DNA of 64,000 nt from NCBI RefSeq assembly GCF_036452155.1, contig NZ_JAWJZY010000003.1. The stretch is one strand, 5' to 3'. The notes beneath the pieces are model-generated. The model saw only the letters and a program-made list of their open reading frames with translations, made no database searches and was not told where the DNA came from. A program made the position numbers and the translations under genes. Every line of letters begins with the position of its first letter. Within the stretch, counting starts at the first letter, position 1. The stretch is from Sorlinia euscelidii. GTDB lineage: Bacteria; Pseudomonadota; Alphaproteobacteria; Acetobacterales; Acetobacteraceae. Below, piece after piece: positions 1-8,055 of the stretch.

Positions 1-545
1 TGATCGCGCGCATCATCTACCGGGCGTCCGCGCGCGAAAAGCCCGTTCCACCCGGCCATGAGGGAGCGGACATTGAAAGGAAAGGGAAGCCGCGTCTCGA
101 CCGTTGGCCCCGCATCAATGGCGGTGACGTTATGTTGGAGATAAGTAAAGAGCGCGTGCACATCCCGGTCACTCATCCCGGCATAGGATGTGTAGGGCAT
201 GGCAGGGTAGAGATGCCCGTGCGGCGATACGCCATGACGGATGGCTTTTGCGAAGGCGGCTTCATGCCATCCGCCAATGCCGAACGTTTTTGAAGGCGTG
301 ATATTCGGCGCGATAATGGCCCCAAGAGGGGAATGAATGGCTTTGCCACCCGCATAGGGCGTACCATCAGGCCCGATATGGCAGGCTTCACAATCCGCCT
401 CACGCGCAATGTAAGCACCGCGCTCGATAAGGGCCTGGAGGCCCGTATCGGCCGACGCCGCGCCGACGGTGAGCGGCACCCATGCGACAGCGCCTGAGAC
501 CAGACGGAAGAGGGCGATAACCCCCATGAGCCGGAGAGATCTCAT
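1..545 (-). CDS. Cytochrome c subunit of a membrane-bound flavin dehydrogenase (3' end cut by window)
   Basis: The frame is open from an ATG at 545 down to base 1, so the C-terminus lies outside the window. The first ~30 residues look like a signal peptide ending in an Ala-rich stretch. A heme c motif CEACH follows near residue 53, and the NITPSKTFGIGGW and LYPAMPYTSY segments are typical of the first domain of triheme cytochrome subunits of fructose, sorbitol, gluconate or alcohol dehydrogenases. In that family the protein is anchored in the periplasmic face of the membrane and passes electrons to ubiquinone. It begins 8 bp after the small-subunit gene. Small subunit followed directly by cytochrome matches the fdhSCL-type order, so the flavin subunit may lie beyond the left edge. 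The substrate cannot be assigned. Confidence 0.85.
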   Translation of the reverse strand, partial: MRSLRLMGVIALFRLVSGAVAWVPLTVGAASADTGLQALIERGAYIAREADCEACHIGPDGTPYAGGKAIHSPLGAIIAPNITPSKTFGIGGWHEAAFAKAIRHGVSPHGHLYPAMPYTSYAGMSDRDVHALFTYLQHNVTAIDAGPTVETRLPFPFNVRSLMAGWNGLFARGRPVDDARD

Positions 546-553
546 TTTAAATA

Positions 554-1107
554 TCAGTCCTGCCCAATGGTTGCGGGTGGTTCCGCCCAATAATTTGTTT
601 TCCCGCGCGCGTAAGACGGTATCACTGTCGCATCGATTGTTGATCGATACATAAGCGCATTCTCATAAGCGACGAATTGCGCATCATCTTCCGTGCAGTC
701 TGATCGCGGCCCGCCTGTATAACCGAGGTACCAGGCTGAGATGATCGCCATGGCCACCTCCGATGCTTCAGGGTAAGTGGCGGCAAAGTCCCCCAATGTG
801 TCACCAGGGGACGGGCGAAATCCTGCGCCGCTTGCTCAAGCTGCCGAAACCTGTCTTCAAACCCGGCATCCACTTTGCAAAGTGCCTTGTAACAACGGGA
901 AACAAGATGGGGATCAAGCTTTTCCTGACCCGTCAACTGCGCGGAGATGACGGCAAATCCGGCATATTCGGCGGTGGGGGCGCTGGCTTGCAGCGGGGTC
1001 GTCGCTTTTCTGGCCCGGCCGCCCCGCGAGATTTTTCTTTTCAAAAGCGACAGACACATGCGCGTGACCCTGTTTGCGGTCAGAACGCCGACCGATTGGT
1101 CGACCAT
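554..1107 (-). pseudogene. Small subunit of fructose/sorbitol-type dehydrogenase, frameshifted
   Basis: Two overlapping frames together make one protein of the expected ~184 residues (fructose dehydrogenase small subunit is about this size). The N-terminal part, containing the ISAQLTGQEKLDPHLVSR stretch, runs from GTG/ATG-region 1107. The C-terminal part, with AWYLGYTG, AYENALMYRS and IPSYARGKTNYW, is read one frame back from about 796. These C-terminal motifs are characteristic of the family, whose small subunit escorts the flavin subunit through the Tat system. Adding one base to the C5 run at 790-794 fuses the halves. The N-terminal 35 residues are basic but show no convincing Tat signal, so the start is uncertain. 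The cytochrome subunit follows 8 bp downstream. Either a real pseudogene or a one-base sequence error. Confidence 0.75.
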
Positions 1108-1154
1108 AAGTTATGAACAGAATGCATCCATCTGACCGTGGGACGCATCGGCGA

Positions 1155-1180
1155 CGCGCCTGGCACTGACGCCAGGCGCG
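1155..1180 (-). terminator. GC-rich hairpin after the sugar transporter gene
   Basis: A perfect 10-bp inverted repeat (CGCGCCTGGC and its complement) with a 6-base loop lies 11 bases past the transporter stop codon on the minus strand. No T tract follows, so intrinsic termination is plausible but not assured. It also separates the transporter from the dehydrogenase genes. Confidence 0.5.
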
Positions 1181-1190
1181 CCGGCCAGGT

Positions 1191-2627
1191 TTATCGAACG
1201 GACGCTGGCGCAACCTGAAGCATGGTGTCCTCGATTTTTTCCAGAGAAACGCCCCGCGTTTCAGGCACGAAGCGCAGGACAAACCATGTGGAGAGGAGCC
1301 CTAGAATGGCGAAAAGCCACATGGAAAACGCGCCATGAAAATGTTCAGTCAGATATTTATTCTCGTTCACCATGGGGAAGAACTGACTGACAAAGAAATT
1401 GCCGATCCAGTTTGACGCGACCGCGATGCTCATCCCGATGGAACGGAAGCGATTGGGGAAGACTTCGGAGACAAGCACCCACGTGATCGGCCCCCATGAG
1501 CACCCGAACGTGAACATGAAGAGCATCATGCCGGCAAGCGCGCCATAGCCTTGCGTCTGATGATAAAGCGCCATCGAAACGAGGATGAGGCTCGCCACCA
1601 TGCAAAGCGCACCATATTTCAGGAGGAACCGGCGTCCCTTAAAGTCAATCAACCATGCACCCACAATGCTGCCCAGAAGAAGGGCTACACCGATCCACAC
1701 TGTCTGGAAAAGCGCGGACTGCATGGAGCCCCCGACGCCATGCAGCACCATCGGCGCATAATACATCATGACATTAATGCCCGTGAACTGCTGCAAGGCG
1801 GCGATCATGGAGGCGACGAAAATGATCCACATCGCGCGGCGATCTTTCAACACGGTGCTGAAACGGAAAGAAGCCCGATCCTCGACCGAGGTAAGGGACT
1901 CCTTGATCTCCGCCATCAGATTTCGGGCATGTTGCGCGTTGGAGATGCGGGACAATGTCTTTAATGCCAGATCATCCCGGCCTTTGAGCGCATGCCAGCG
2001 CGGTGATTCAGGGATGGTGAAAACGGTCAGGCAGAAGATGATGCACGGAACGATCTCCGACGCGAACATCCAGCGCCATCCCATATGGTTGAGCCAATAG
2101 GGGGTCGCATTCGCCGCGATCATGTAATTGACGATAAAGACAATGACCTGACCAAACACAATGGCGAACTGCTCCATCGATAGCGCCCGCCCCCGCATGT
2201 CTTTCGGTGAGACCTCGGACATGTACATCGGTGAGACCATCGACGCCGCCCCCACAGCAATGCCACCCAGAATACGGAATATGACGAAAAAGCTGAAGCT
2301 CGGTGCAATGGCCGTCCCGATGGACTGCGCCGAAAACAGGATGGCGCAGACAAACAACGTCATGCGCCGCCCCCAGCGATCCGCCAGCCATCCTGACAGG
2401 AGGGCACCGATGATGCAGCCAATGACGACGTTGGACACCGCCCACCCGGTTTGCGCCGGAGAGAGATGGAAAAAATTCTGCAGGGGCGTGATGGCACCGG
2501 CAATGACGGAGGTGTCGTAACCAAATAATATGCCCCCCAGCGCCGCCACAGCGCATATGCGGATGACATAGGCCGCATCATGTCGCGGCGCGTTAACAAA
2601 AACGATGTCTTTGATCGCAGTTTTCAT
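1191..2627 (-). CDS. MFS sugar porter family transporter
   Basis: This 478-residue protein has the sugar-porter hallmarks: GYDTS at residues 36-40 in TM1, DRWGRR at 83-88 between TM2 and TM3, PESPRW after TM6, QQFTGINVMMYYAP in TM7 and PETRGVSLEKIED after TM12. Hydrophobicity fits 12 membrane segments. Members of the family (XylE, GalP, AraE) are inner-membrane sugar/H+ symporters, so a hexose, pentose or polyol is the likely cargo. The ATG at 2627 has GGAGA 9 bases upstream. It is divergent from a Gfo/Idh oxidoreductase, and the intervening palindromes suggest local regulation. The substrate is unknown. Confidence 0.93.
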   Translation of the reverse strand: MKTAIKDIVFVNAPRHDAAYVIRICAVAALGGILFGYDTSVIAGAITPLQNFFHLSPAQTGWAVSNVVIGCIIGALLSGWLADRWGRRMTLFVCAILFSAQSIGTAIAPSFSFFVIFRILGGIAVGAASMVSPMYMSEVSPKDMRGRALSMEQFAIVFGQVIVFIVNYMIAANATPYWLNHMGWRWMFASEIVPCIIFCLTVFTIPESPRWHALKGRDDLALKTLSRISNAQHARNLMAEIKESLTSVEDRASFRFSTVLKDRRAMWIIFVASMIAALQQFTGINVMMYYAPMVLHGVGGSMQSALFQTVWIGVALLLGSIVGAWLIDFKGRRFLLKYGALCMVASLILVSMALYHQTQGYGALAGMMLFMFTFGCSWGPITWVLVSEVFPNRFRSIGMSIAVASNWIGNFFVSQFFPMVNENKYLTEHFHGAFSMWLFAILGLLSTWFVLRFVPETRGVSLEKIEDTMLQVAPASVR

Positions 2628-2660
2628 TTCATGTCTCCGACCGCGTCATACGCGCAGCAT

Positions 2661-2885
2661 TTACGGCTTGATTAAACCTTGCACAGGCAGATCCGATGAG
2701 CGCGGGCCGGGGCGCCTCTTTTCGATGAAACGTCGCGACGCGCCCGCCGACATGGCCGCTTCCTGACGCGCGCGTATCCAGACAGACAGATTTTCCGGTT
2801 CGCCATGACGGTGCGGCAACGCGCTCGGCCTGACATCGCCCTGCGGCGCGACATCGCTTTTCATCAAATGATCAAGATGACCCAC
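2661..2885 (-). CDS. Possible small ORF upstream of the sugar transporter
   Basis: A 74-codon frame starts at GTG 2885 with AGGAG a few bases upstream, and ends 33 bases before the transporter start. The peptide is rich in Arg, Pro and Ser, with no recognisable domain, signal or membrane segment. A second frame overlaps it, so it may be chance. If real it would be co-transcribed with the transporter. Confidence 0.18.
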   Translation of the reverse strand: MGHLDHLMKSDVAPQGDVRPSALPHRHGEPENLSVWIRARQEAAMSAGASRRFIEKRRPGPRSSDLPVQGLIKP

Positions 2886-2903
2886 CCGAGCTCTCCTGCG
2901 GTT

Positions 2904-2935
2904 GAACGAATCCGTTCGAATAGAATGATTCGTTC
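2904..2935. promoter_or_regulatory. Inverted repeat, candidate operator
   Basis: GAACGAATC (2904-2912) and GATTCGTTC (2927-2935) are perfect inverted copies separated by 14 bases. A shorter palindrome (GAACGAATCCGTTC) overlaps the left arm. The spacing and position between divergent sugar-metabolism genes fit a dimeric repressor or activator site. The regulator is not encoded next to it in this window. Confidence 0.5.
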
Positions 2936-2962
2936 TTTCATTAACCTAAGTTTGGAACAAAA

Positions 2963-2984
2963 TTTCTGTCCTAAGCAACAGAAA
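2963..2984. promoter_or_regulatory. Second inverted repeat in the divergent promoter region
   Basis: TTTCTGT and ACAGAAA form a 7-bp inverted repeat with an 8-base spacer inside the AT-rich region. It is compatible with a second operator or a promoter-proximal site; this is inference from symmetry alone. Confidence 0.35.
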
Positions 2985-3250
2985 AGAACATTTTAATCTG
3001 TTATTATTTCTTTTTTTATGTGATAAACGTCGGTGAAGCGTTTCATTTAATGACAGTGGCGCTTGACGCGGCCCTCATTTCCGCGCCATCAACGTGATCA
3101 GAAGTGGCGCAAAGCTCGCCGGAGAAGGGTTTTGCGCGCTTGGGCATAGCGAAAGCTGCTTCAGAGCGCACATCATGTGATGTTTTTACGAAATTTCAGC
3201 GCATAAATTTTTTGGCCTGTCATCGCAACAACCAGAAGGAAGACGCCGCC

Positions 3251-4347
3251 ATGCCTCAAACTTCCTTTAAACCTCTCAAGATGGGCGTCATCGGTTTCGG
3301 CTATGTCGGACGGGTTTTTCATCTGCCTTATATTGAGGCGACTGAGGGCCTCGCGCTTCATGCCATTTGCTCCTCTCGTGAGGATGATGTCCGGAACGCC
3401 TATCCTGACGTCAAAATCTTCAATACTGCCGAAGCCCTATGTGCCGATGACGCGCTGAAAGTCATCGTGATCGCCTCACCCAACGAGACACACCGCCCTT
3501 TTGCCGAGATGGCGCTGCGCGCTGGCAAACATGTTGTCATTGATAAACCTTTCACAACAAATCTCCCGGATGCCGAGGCCGTTCTCCAAACGGCGCGGGA
3601 GGCAGGCAAACATGTCATTGTCTTTCAGAACCGCCGATGGGACAGTGATTTCCTCGCCATATCCGATGTGGTCCGCTCCGGCGTGCTTGGCCCCATCCGA
3701 CATGTTGAATCCGCCTTTGACGTGTTTGAACCGGCCATCTCGGATAATTGGCGTTTTGCGAGGGGAGAGGGCACGGGGAGGTGGTTTGACCTGGCACCCC
3801 ATCTGGTGGATCAGGCCCTTCTGCTCTTCGGCGCGCCTGAGCGCGTGACGGCGGACATCCAGTGTTTGCGGGCGGAGGCGGGTGCAGATGACTGGTTTAT
3901 GGTGACATTGCATTACCGTCAGCTGAATGTCGTGCTGCGCGGCTCCATGCTCGCGCGCTTTCCGGCCCCGCGTTTTGTCATTCATGGCACGCGCGGCGGC
4001 GCCATCAAAAACGGGTTGGACGTTCAGGAAGCCCAACTTGTGCGGCATATTTCCCCATCTGACGACGCATTCGGGGTGGACCCGGACCTGATCCGGCTGC
4101 GTCATGAAGATGGCACGATGCGGGAAATGCCCGCCCGCGCGGCTGCCATCGCCAGTTTTACGCCCTTCTCGTCCAAACGCTGAACCGGAAAGGCCCGCTT
4201 TTCATCACTGAGGATCAGATGTTGGCTGTGATGCACATTATCGAAACCGCAGCCCGCGCATCGCGTGAAGGCCGGAGCCTCAAGCTTGCGCTCCCGGAAG
4301 CGACACGCCGCAATCTGAAGGCGCAATCCATCTATGAAAGCATTTGA
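3251..4347 (+). pseudogene. Gfo/Idh/MocA family oxidoreductase, C-terminal frameshift
   Basis: The start ATG 3251 follows GAAGGA. The N-terminus carries the NAD(P)-binding GVIGFGYVGRVFHLPY motif, and DKPFTTN replaces the usual EKP segment. In the first frame the protein stops at 4183 after a nonsensical tail. The next frame continues as FYALLVQTLNRKGP, then EDQMLAVMHIIETAARASREG, and ends at 4347, which is the usual end of YdgJ-type enzymes. Restoring one T in the T4 run at 4156-4159 gives an intact 365-residue protein. Family members oxidise sugars, polyols or inositols with NAD(P). It lies between two sugar/polyol transporters. Either a recent pseudogene or a sequence error. Confidence 0.85.
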
Positions 4348-4551
4348 TTTCCCGGACAAATCGCCCGCGCCTCCCGGCATGATCGAGAATGAAAACTGGC
4401 AAATTTTACCATAAAATCATATCAAGGTAACATATTTCGCGTTATTTTTAATCGTTACTATTTCCATTCCAATTTAATTTTTGTTAAGCAAGGCCGTTAA
4501 CAATTGCTTTACAGCGCACTTGCGTGACCATTTTAAACAGGAGCACCCTAT

Positions 4552-5916
4552 ATGGCGGGCGGAACCTTCATACCGGATTCAGCGAAACTTGAGGTCGTAA
4601 AGGAGACAGTCCCCGACACGGCCTTCGGACGTTTCCTATCCTGGATCGGCATCCCTCCCGTCATGCTTTGGGGTTATGTCGGCGTACTTCTTTTCATGAT
4701 CGGTGACGGCGTTGAGAGTGGCTATCTGTCGCCCTATCTCGTCGGCCAGGGCTTCAAGGAAACAGACGTCGCCCTGTTATTCACGATTTACGGCGTAACA
4801 GCCGCCCTCTCCTCATGGCTTTCAGGCGCATTGTCTGAGCTATGGGGCTCACGCACCGTCATGATTGTCGGCCTGCTGATCTGGACGATCTTTCAGGTCG
4901 GGTTCCTCTCCTACGGTCTGCCGTCGAAATCCTTCTCTCTGATCGCCCTGTTTTACGGCATCCGGGGTTTCGGCTATCCGCTTTTCGCCTTTGGCTTCCT
5001 CGTATGGGTCGTGCATACGGCACCGGCCAGCAAGCTGGGCTCTGCCGCAGGGTGGTTCTGGTTCTGCTTCACGGCGGGCCTGCCGACGCTGGGCTCCACC
5101 CTGGCCAGTATCTTCCTGCCCATCATGGGCTCCTACTACACATTGTGGCTGGCACTGGGCATCGTCGTCATTGGCGGGTCACTCGCGCTATACGGCATTC
5201 GTGGCGCCAAGGCCAACCGCAACACAAACGACCCCAATGCATTGCGCACGCTTTTCTCGGCGCTTTCCATCGCGTGGGAACGGCCGAAAGTCGGGATTGG
5301 CTGCATTGTTCGCGCCATCGACACATCCGCAGAATTCGGACTCCTGGTCTTTATGCCGCTCTACTTCCGTGAGCTGAACTTCACGACGTCGCAATGGCTT
5401 GCCGTGCTTCAGGCCATCTTTATGAGTAACGTGTTCTTCAACCTGATTTTCGGCATCTGCAGTGACCGTATCAGCTGGCGTGGCACGGTGATGGTGATGG
5501 GCGGGCTGGGCTCAACCATCACGACCATGGTGTTTTTCTACGCGCCGACACTCCTCGGCCCGGAACATCTCTATATCGTCATGGCGGCGGGTGCACTTTA
5601 CGGTGCAACATTGGCAGCTTATGTGCCCTTGACGGCGCTGATGCCTTACCTCGCACCTGAGAATAAAGCGGCGGCCATGTCCCTGCTCAATCTCGGTGCC
5701 GGGGCCAGTGTCTGGATTGGTCCGGCGATTGTGTTCCTTTTCATAGACCGCGTCGGTGTTAAAGGTGTCATGATGATTTACGCCGCGATTTATTTCTCAA
5801 GCGCCATCATGACTTATTTCCTGAGAATGGACCCTGAGGTGGAAGCCGAAATCAAGCGCAGCCGGGAAGGTGTGCGTTCGGTAGAGGGTAAGATCGAATC
5901 TGACATGCATATATAA
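4552..5916 (+). CDS. MFS transporter, RbtT/DalT/CsbX (polyol permease) type
   Basis: The 454-residue protein has about 12 predicted membrane segments and a hydrophilic N-terminus of ~35 residues. The GDGVESGYLSPYLVGQGF segment at about residues 50-67 and the GIRGFGYPLFAFGFL segment in the middle are typical of the ribitol/D-arabinitol transporter group that includes RbtT, DalT and CsbX. Known members import pentitols by proton symport across the inner membrane. The ATG follows AACAGGAGCACC, a strong ribosome site. The preceding ~200 bases are AT-rich and probably hold its promoter. A strong terminator follows, so it is likely monocistronic. The exact substrate is inferred, not shown. Confidence 0.88.
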   Translation: MAGGTFIPDSAKLEVVKETVPDTAFGRFLSWIGIPPVMLWGYVGVLLFMIGDGVESGYLSPYLVGQGFKETDVALLFTIYGVTAALSSWLSGALSELWGSRTVMIVGLLIWTIFQVGFLSYGLPSKSFSLIALFYGIRGFGYPLFAFGFLVWVVHTAPASKLGSAAGWFWFCFTAGLPTLGSTLASIFLPIMGSYYTLWLALGIVVIGGSLALYGIRGAKANRNTNDPNALRTLFSALSIAWERPKVGIGCIVRAIDTSAEFGLLVFMPLYFRELNFTTSQWLAVLQAIFMSNVFFNLIFGICSDRISWRGTVMVMGGLGSTITTMVFFYAPTLLGPEHLYIVMAAGALYGATLAAYVPLTALMPYLAPENKAAAMSLLNLGAGASVWIGPAIVFLFIDRVGVKGVMMIYAAIYFSSAIMTYFLRMDPEVEAEIKRSREGVRSVEGKIESDMHI

Positions 5917-5941
5917 TATTCGTGTGAGATTCAGAGATTGA

Positions 5942-6205
5942 TCAAGGCGTCACTTCGGTGACGCCTTTTTCATATGTCGTGAAGATAAGTATGACAAATT
6001 CTTGATCCATCTGTCTCCCTTGCTGAAACGACCCTTTCAGCGCGGCGAACCGCGCTTCACCTGCGGCGTAGATCGACCCGTGACCGTCCTCATGATGGGC
6101 GAAATTTTGGAAACCAAACCAAATCCATTTTCGTTCGAAAATCTTAGGGTTCCTGTCTGTCGCACCTTCAGCCGTCGGGTGGGAAATAGCCGTCACCTCC
6201 GCCAT
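5942..6205 (-). CDS. Possible hypothetical protein opposite the terminator
   Basis: A minus-strand frame of ~88 codons from an ATG at 6205 reads like a soluble protein (FERKWIWFGFQNF, DGHGSIYAAGEARF), but I recognise no family. No clear ribosome site precedes the ATG. The frame ends inside the terminator hairpin, and its 5' side could extend into the next gene's leader. The 5971-6260 gap otherwise holds only the presumed promoter of the ThDP-enzyme gene. It may be a chance frame or a gene remnant. Confidence 0.22.
   Translation of the reverse strand: MAEVTAISHPTAEGATDRNPKIFERKWIWFGFQNFAHHEDGHGSIYAAGEARFAALKGSFQQGRQMDQEFVILIFTTYEKGVTEVTP
5944..5970 (+). terminator. Intrinsic terminator after the polyol transporter
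   Basis: A perfect 10-bp stem (AAGGCGTCAC with GTGACGCCTT) closed by a TTCG tetraloop is followed by Ts. It starts 27 bases after the transporter stop. This is the clearest intrinsic terminator in the window. Confidence 0.92.
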
Positions 6206-6260
6206 TTTCAAAAGCGGATGATGACCGCGTTCAAAATCCGAAGTGAAGAGGGTCTTCCCG

Positions 6261-8048
6261 ATGAATGTGAGCGAATATCTCCTCAAACGCCTGAAGGAAT
6301 GGGGCCTCCACCGTGTTTACGGATATCCGGGTGACGGGATTGGCGGCATTGACCTTGCTTTGCAGAAAGCGGTTGATCGGGGTGACCTTGAATATGTGCA
6401 GGTCCGCCATGAGGAAATGGCCGCTTTCATGGCGTCGGCGCATGCCAAATTTACCGGCCAGCCAGGGCTGTGCGTCGCGACCTCCGGCCCGGGCGCCATC
6501 CATTTACTGAACGGACTTTATGACGCTAAGATGGACCATGTCGGGGTGGTGGCCCTTATGGGCCAGCAGGCCAGCACCAGCATTGGCGCGAACTACCAGC
6601 AGGAGGTTGATCTCCAATCTCTTTGCAAAGACCTCGCCAATGACTATGTCGTCACCGTCTCCAACCCCTACCAGATCCGCCATGCAATTGACCGCGCCGT
6701 GCGCATTGCGCGCGACAAGCACGTGCCGACCGTCGTCATCATCCCCAATGATGTGCAGATCAAACCTTTCAAGGAAGCGCCCAATGCCCATGGTTTCACC
6801 CATACGGGCATTGGTGAGACGATGTTTGCGCATGTTACGGATGTTACCGGCCTGCATGAGGCGGCGCGCATTCTCAATGAGGGGGAACGCGTCGCCATCC
6901 TCGCCGGGGCCGGTGCACTGAACGCCACGGAAGCCTTGCTGACCGTCGCGGAAACTTTGGGCGCCGGGATTGCCAAGGCGCTTTTAGGCAAGGCCGCCGT
7001 GCCCGATCATTTTCCTTTCGTCACAGGCTCCATGGGCTTGCTGGGGACAAAACCCTCCTGGGACATGATGAAGGAATGTGACACACTTCTCATGGTCGGC
7101 TCCGCCTTCCCTTATAGCGAATTCCTCCCCGACCCGGGGAAGGCAAAGGGGGTGCAGATCGATATCGAGCCCGCCAATATGTCCCTCCGTTACCCGATGG
7201 ATGTGTGCCTCCAGGGGGATAGCGCGTCGGTTCTTAAAGCGCTTCTTCCCCTGCTGAAACCGAAATCCAACCGGAAATGGCGCAAGAAAATCGAGAATAA
7301 TGTCGCCAGCTGGTGGAAGCTCTTGGAAAGCCGCGCGATGCAGGAGGCCACCCCGTTGAACCCGCAGAGGGTCTTCTGGGAATTATCACCCCGTTTGCCG
7401 GATAATGCCATCATCACGGCCGACTCAGGCTCTGTCGCCAATTGGTATGCGCGTGACCTCAAATTTCGCGCCGGGATGAAAGGCTCCCTTTCAGGCGGGT
7501 TAGCCTCGCTTGGCGCGGGGACACCTTATGCGATCTCCGCTAAAATGGCCTATCCAGAACGCACGGTCATCGCCTGTATGGGGGATGGCGCGATGCAGAT
7601 GAATGGCATCAATGAGATGATTACCATCTCCAAATATTGGAAAAACTGGTCCAACCCCCGCTTGATCGTCCTGGTTCTGAATAATGAGGACCTTAACCAG
7701 GTGACGTGGGAAGAGCGCGCCCAATCCGGCGCCGGAAAAACGGAAGCCACCCAATCCATCCCGGATTTCCCCTTCGCCAAATATGCGGAGCTTCTGGGGC
7801 TGCGCGGCATCTTCGTCAATGCCCCGGATCAGCTGGGCGCCGCATGGGATGAGGCGCTGAATGCGGATCGGCCCGTCATTCTTGAAGCCAAAACCGACCC
7901 GAATGTCCCGCCGCTCCCGCCGCATATCACTCTCACCCAGGCGAAAGCCTTCATGACCTCTCTGATTGATGAGCCTGAGCGCACGGGGACGATGGTGAAT
8001 TCCGCGCGTCAGGTTCTTGCCTCTTTTCTGCCACGCCGCCGCAACTGA
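6261..8048 (+). CDS. ThDP-dependent enzyme, pyruvate oxidase (PoxB)-like
   Basis: Three ThDP-enzyme domains are visible. An N-terminal pyrimidine-binding domain has the catalytic glutamate in RHEEMAAF (about residue 51). A central domain follows, then a C-terminal diphosphate-binding domain with the GDGAMQMN motif near residue 440 and NNEDLNQ. The length of 595 residues is close to PoxB (572) and acetolactate synthases. Best guess: decarboxylation of pyruvate or another 2-oxoacid, with electrons going to a flavin and quinone as in PoxB, or acting in a cytosolic route. ATG 6261 is chosen because AGAGGG lies ~10 bases upstream; a GTG at 6243 is the alternative. It heads a co-directional cluster with a membrane protein, a GMC flavoprotein and a hydroxyacid dehydrogenase. 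The substrate is uncertain. Confidence 0.85.
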   Translation: MNVSEYLLKRLKEWGLHRVYGYPGDGIGGIDLALQKAVDRGDLEYVQVRHEEMAAFMASAHAKFTGQPGLCVATSGPGAIHLLNGLYDAKMDHVGVVALMGQQASTSIGANYQQEVDLQSLCKDLANDYVVTVSNPYQIRHAIDRAVRIARDKHVPTVVIIPNDVQIKPFKEAPNAHGFTHTGIGETMFAHVTDVTGLHEAARILNEGERVAILAGAGALNATEALLTVAETLGAGIAKALLGKAAVPDHFPFVTGSMGLLGTKPSWDMMKECDTLLMVGSAFPYSEFLPDPGKAKGVQIDIEPANMSLRYPMDVCLQGDSASVLKALLPLLKPKSNRKWRKKIENNVASWWKLLESRAMQEATPLNPQRVFWELSPRLPDNAIITADSGSVANWYARDLKFRAGMKGSLSGGLASLGAGTPYAISAKMAYPERTVIACMGDGAMQMNGINEMITISKYWKNWSNPRLIVLVLNNEDLNQVTWEERAQSGAGKTEATQSIPDFPFAKYAELLGLRGIFVNAPDQLGAAWDEALNADRPVILEAKTDPNVPPLPPHITLTQAKAFMTSLIDEPERTGTMVNSARQVLASFLPRRRN

Positions 8049-8055
8049 CGCGCCC

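Larger units (their letters stand above)
2628..3250. other. Divergent intergenic region between sugar porter and Gfo/Idh gene
   Basis: This 620-base gap contains no gene I can support beyond the weak small ORF at 2661-2885. The part around 2900-3035 is clearly AT-rich compared with its surroundings and holds two inverted repeats (2904-2935 and 2963-2984). Promoters for both flanking genes are expected here. The 3050-3250 part shows nothing recognisable except the GAAGGA ribosome site before the start at 3251. Confidence 0.5.
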
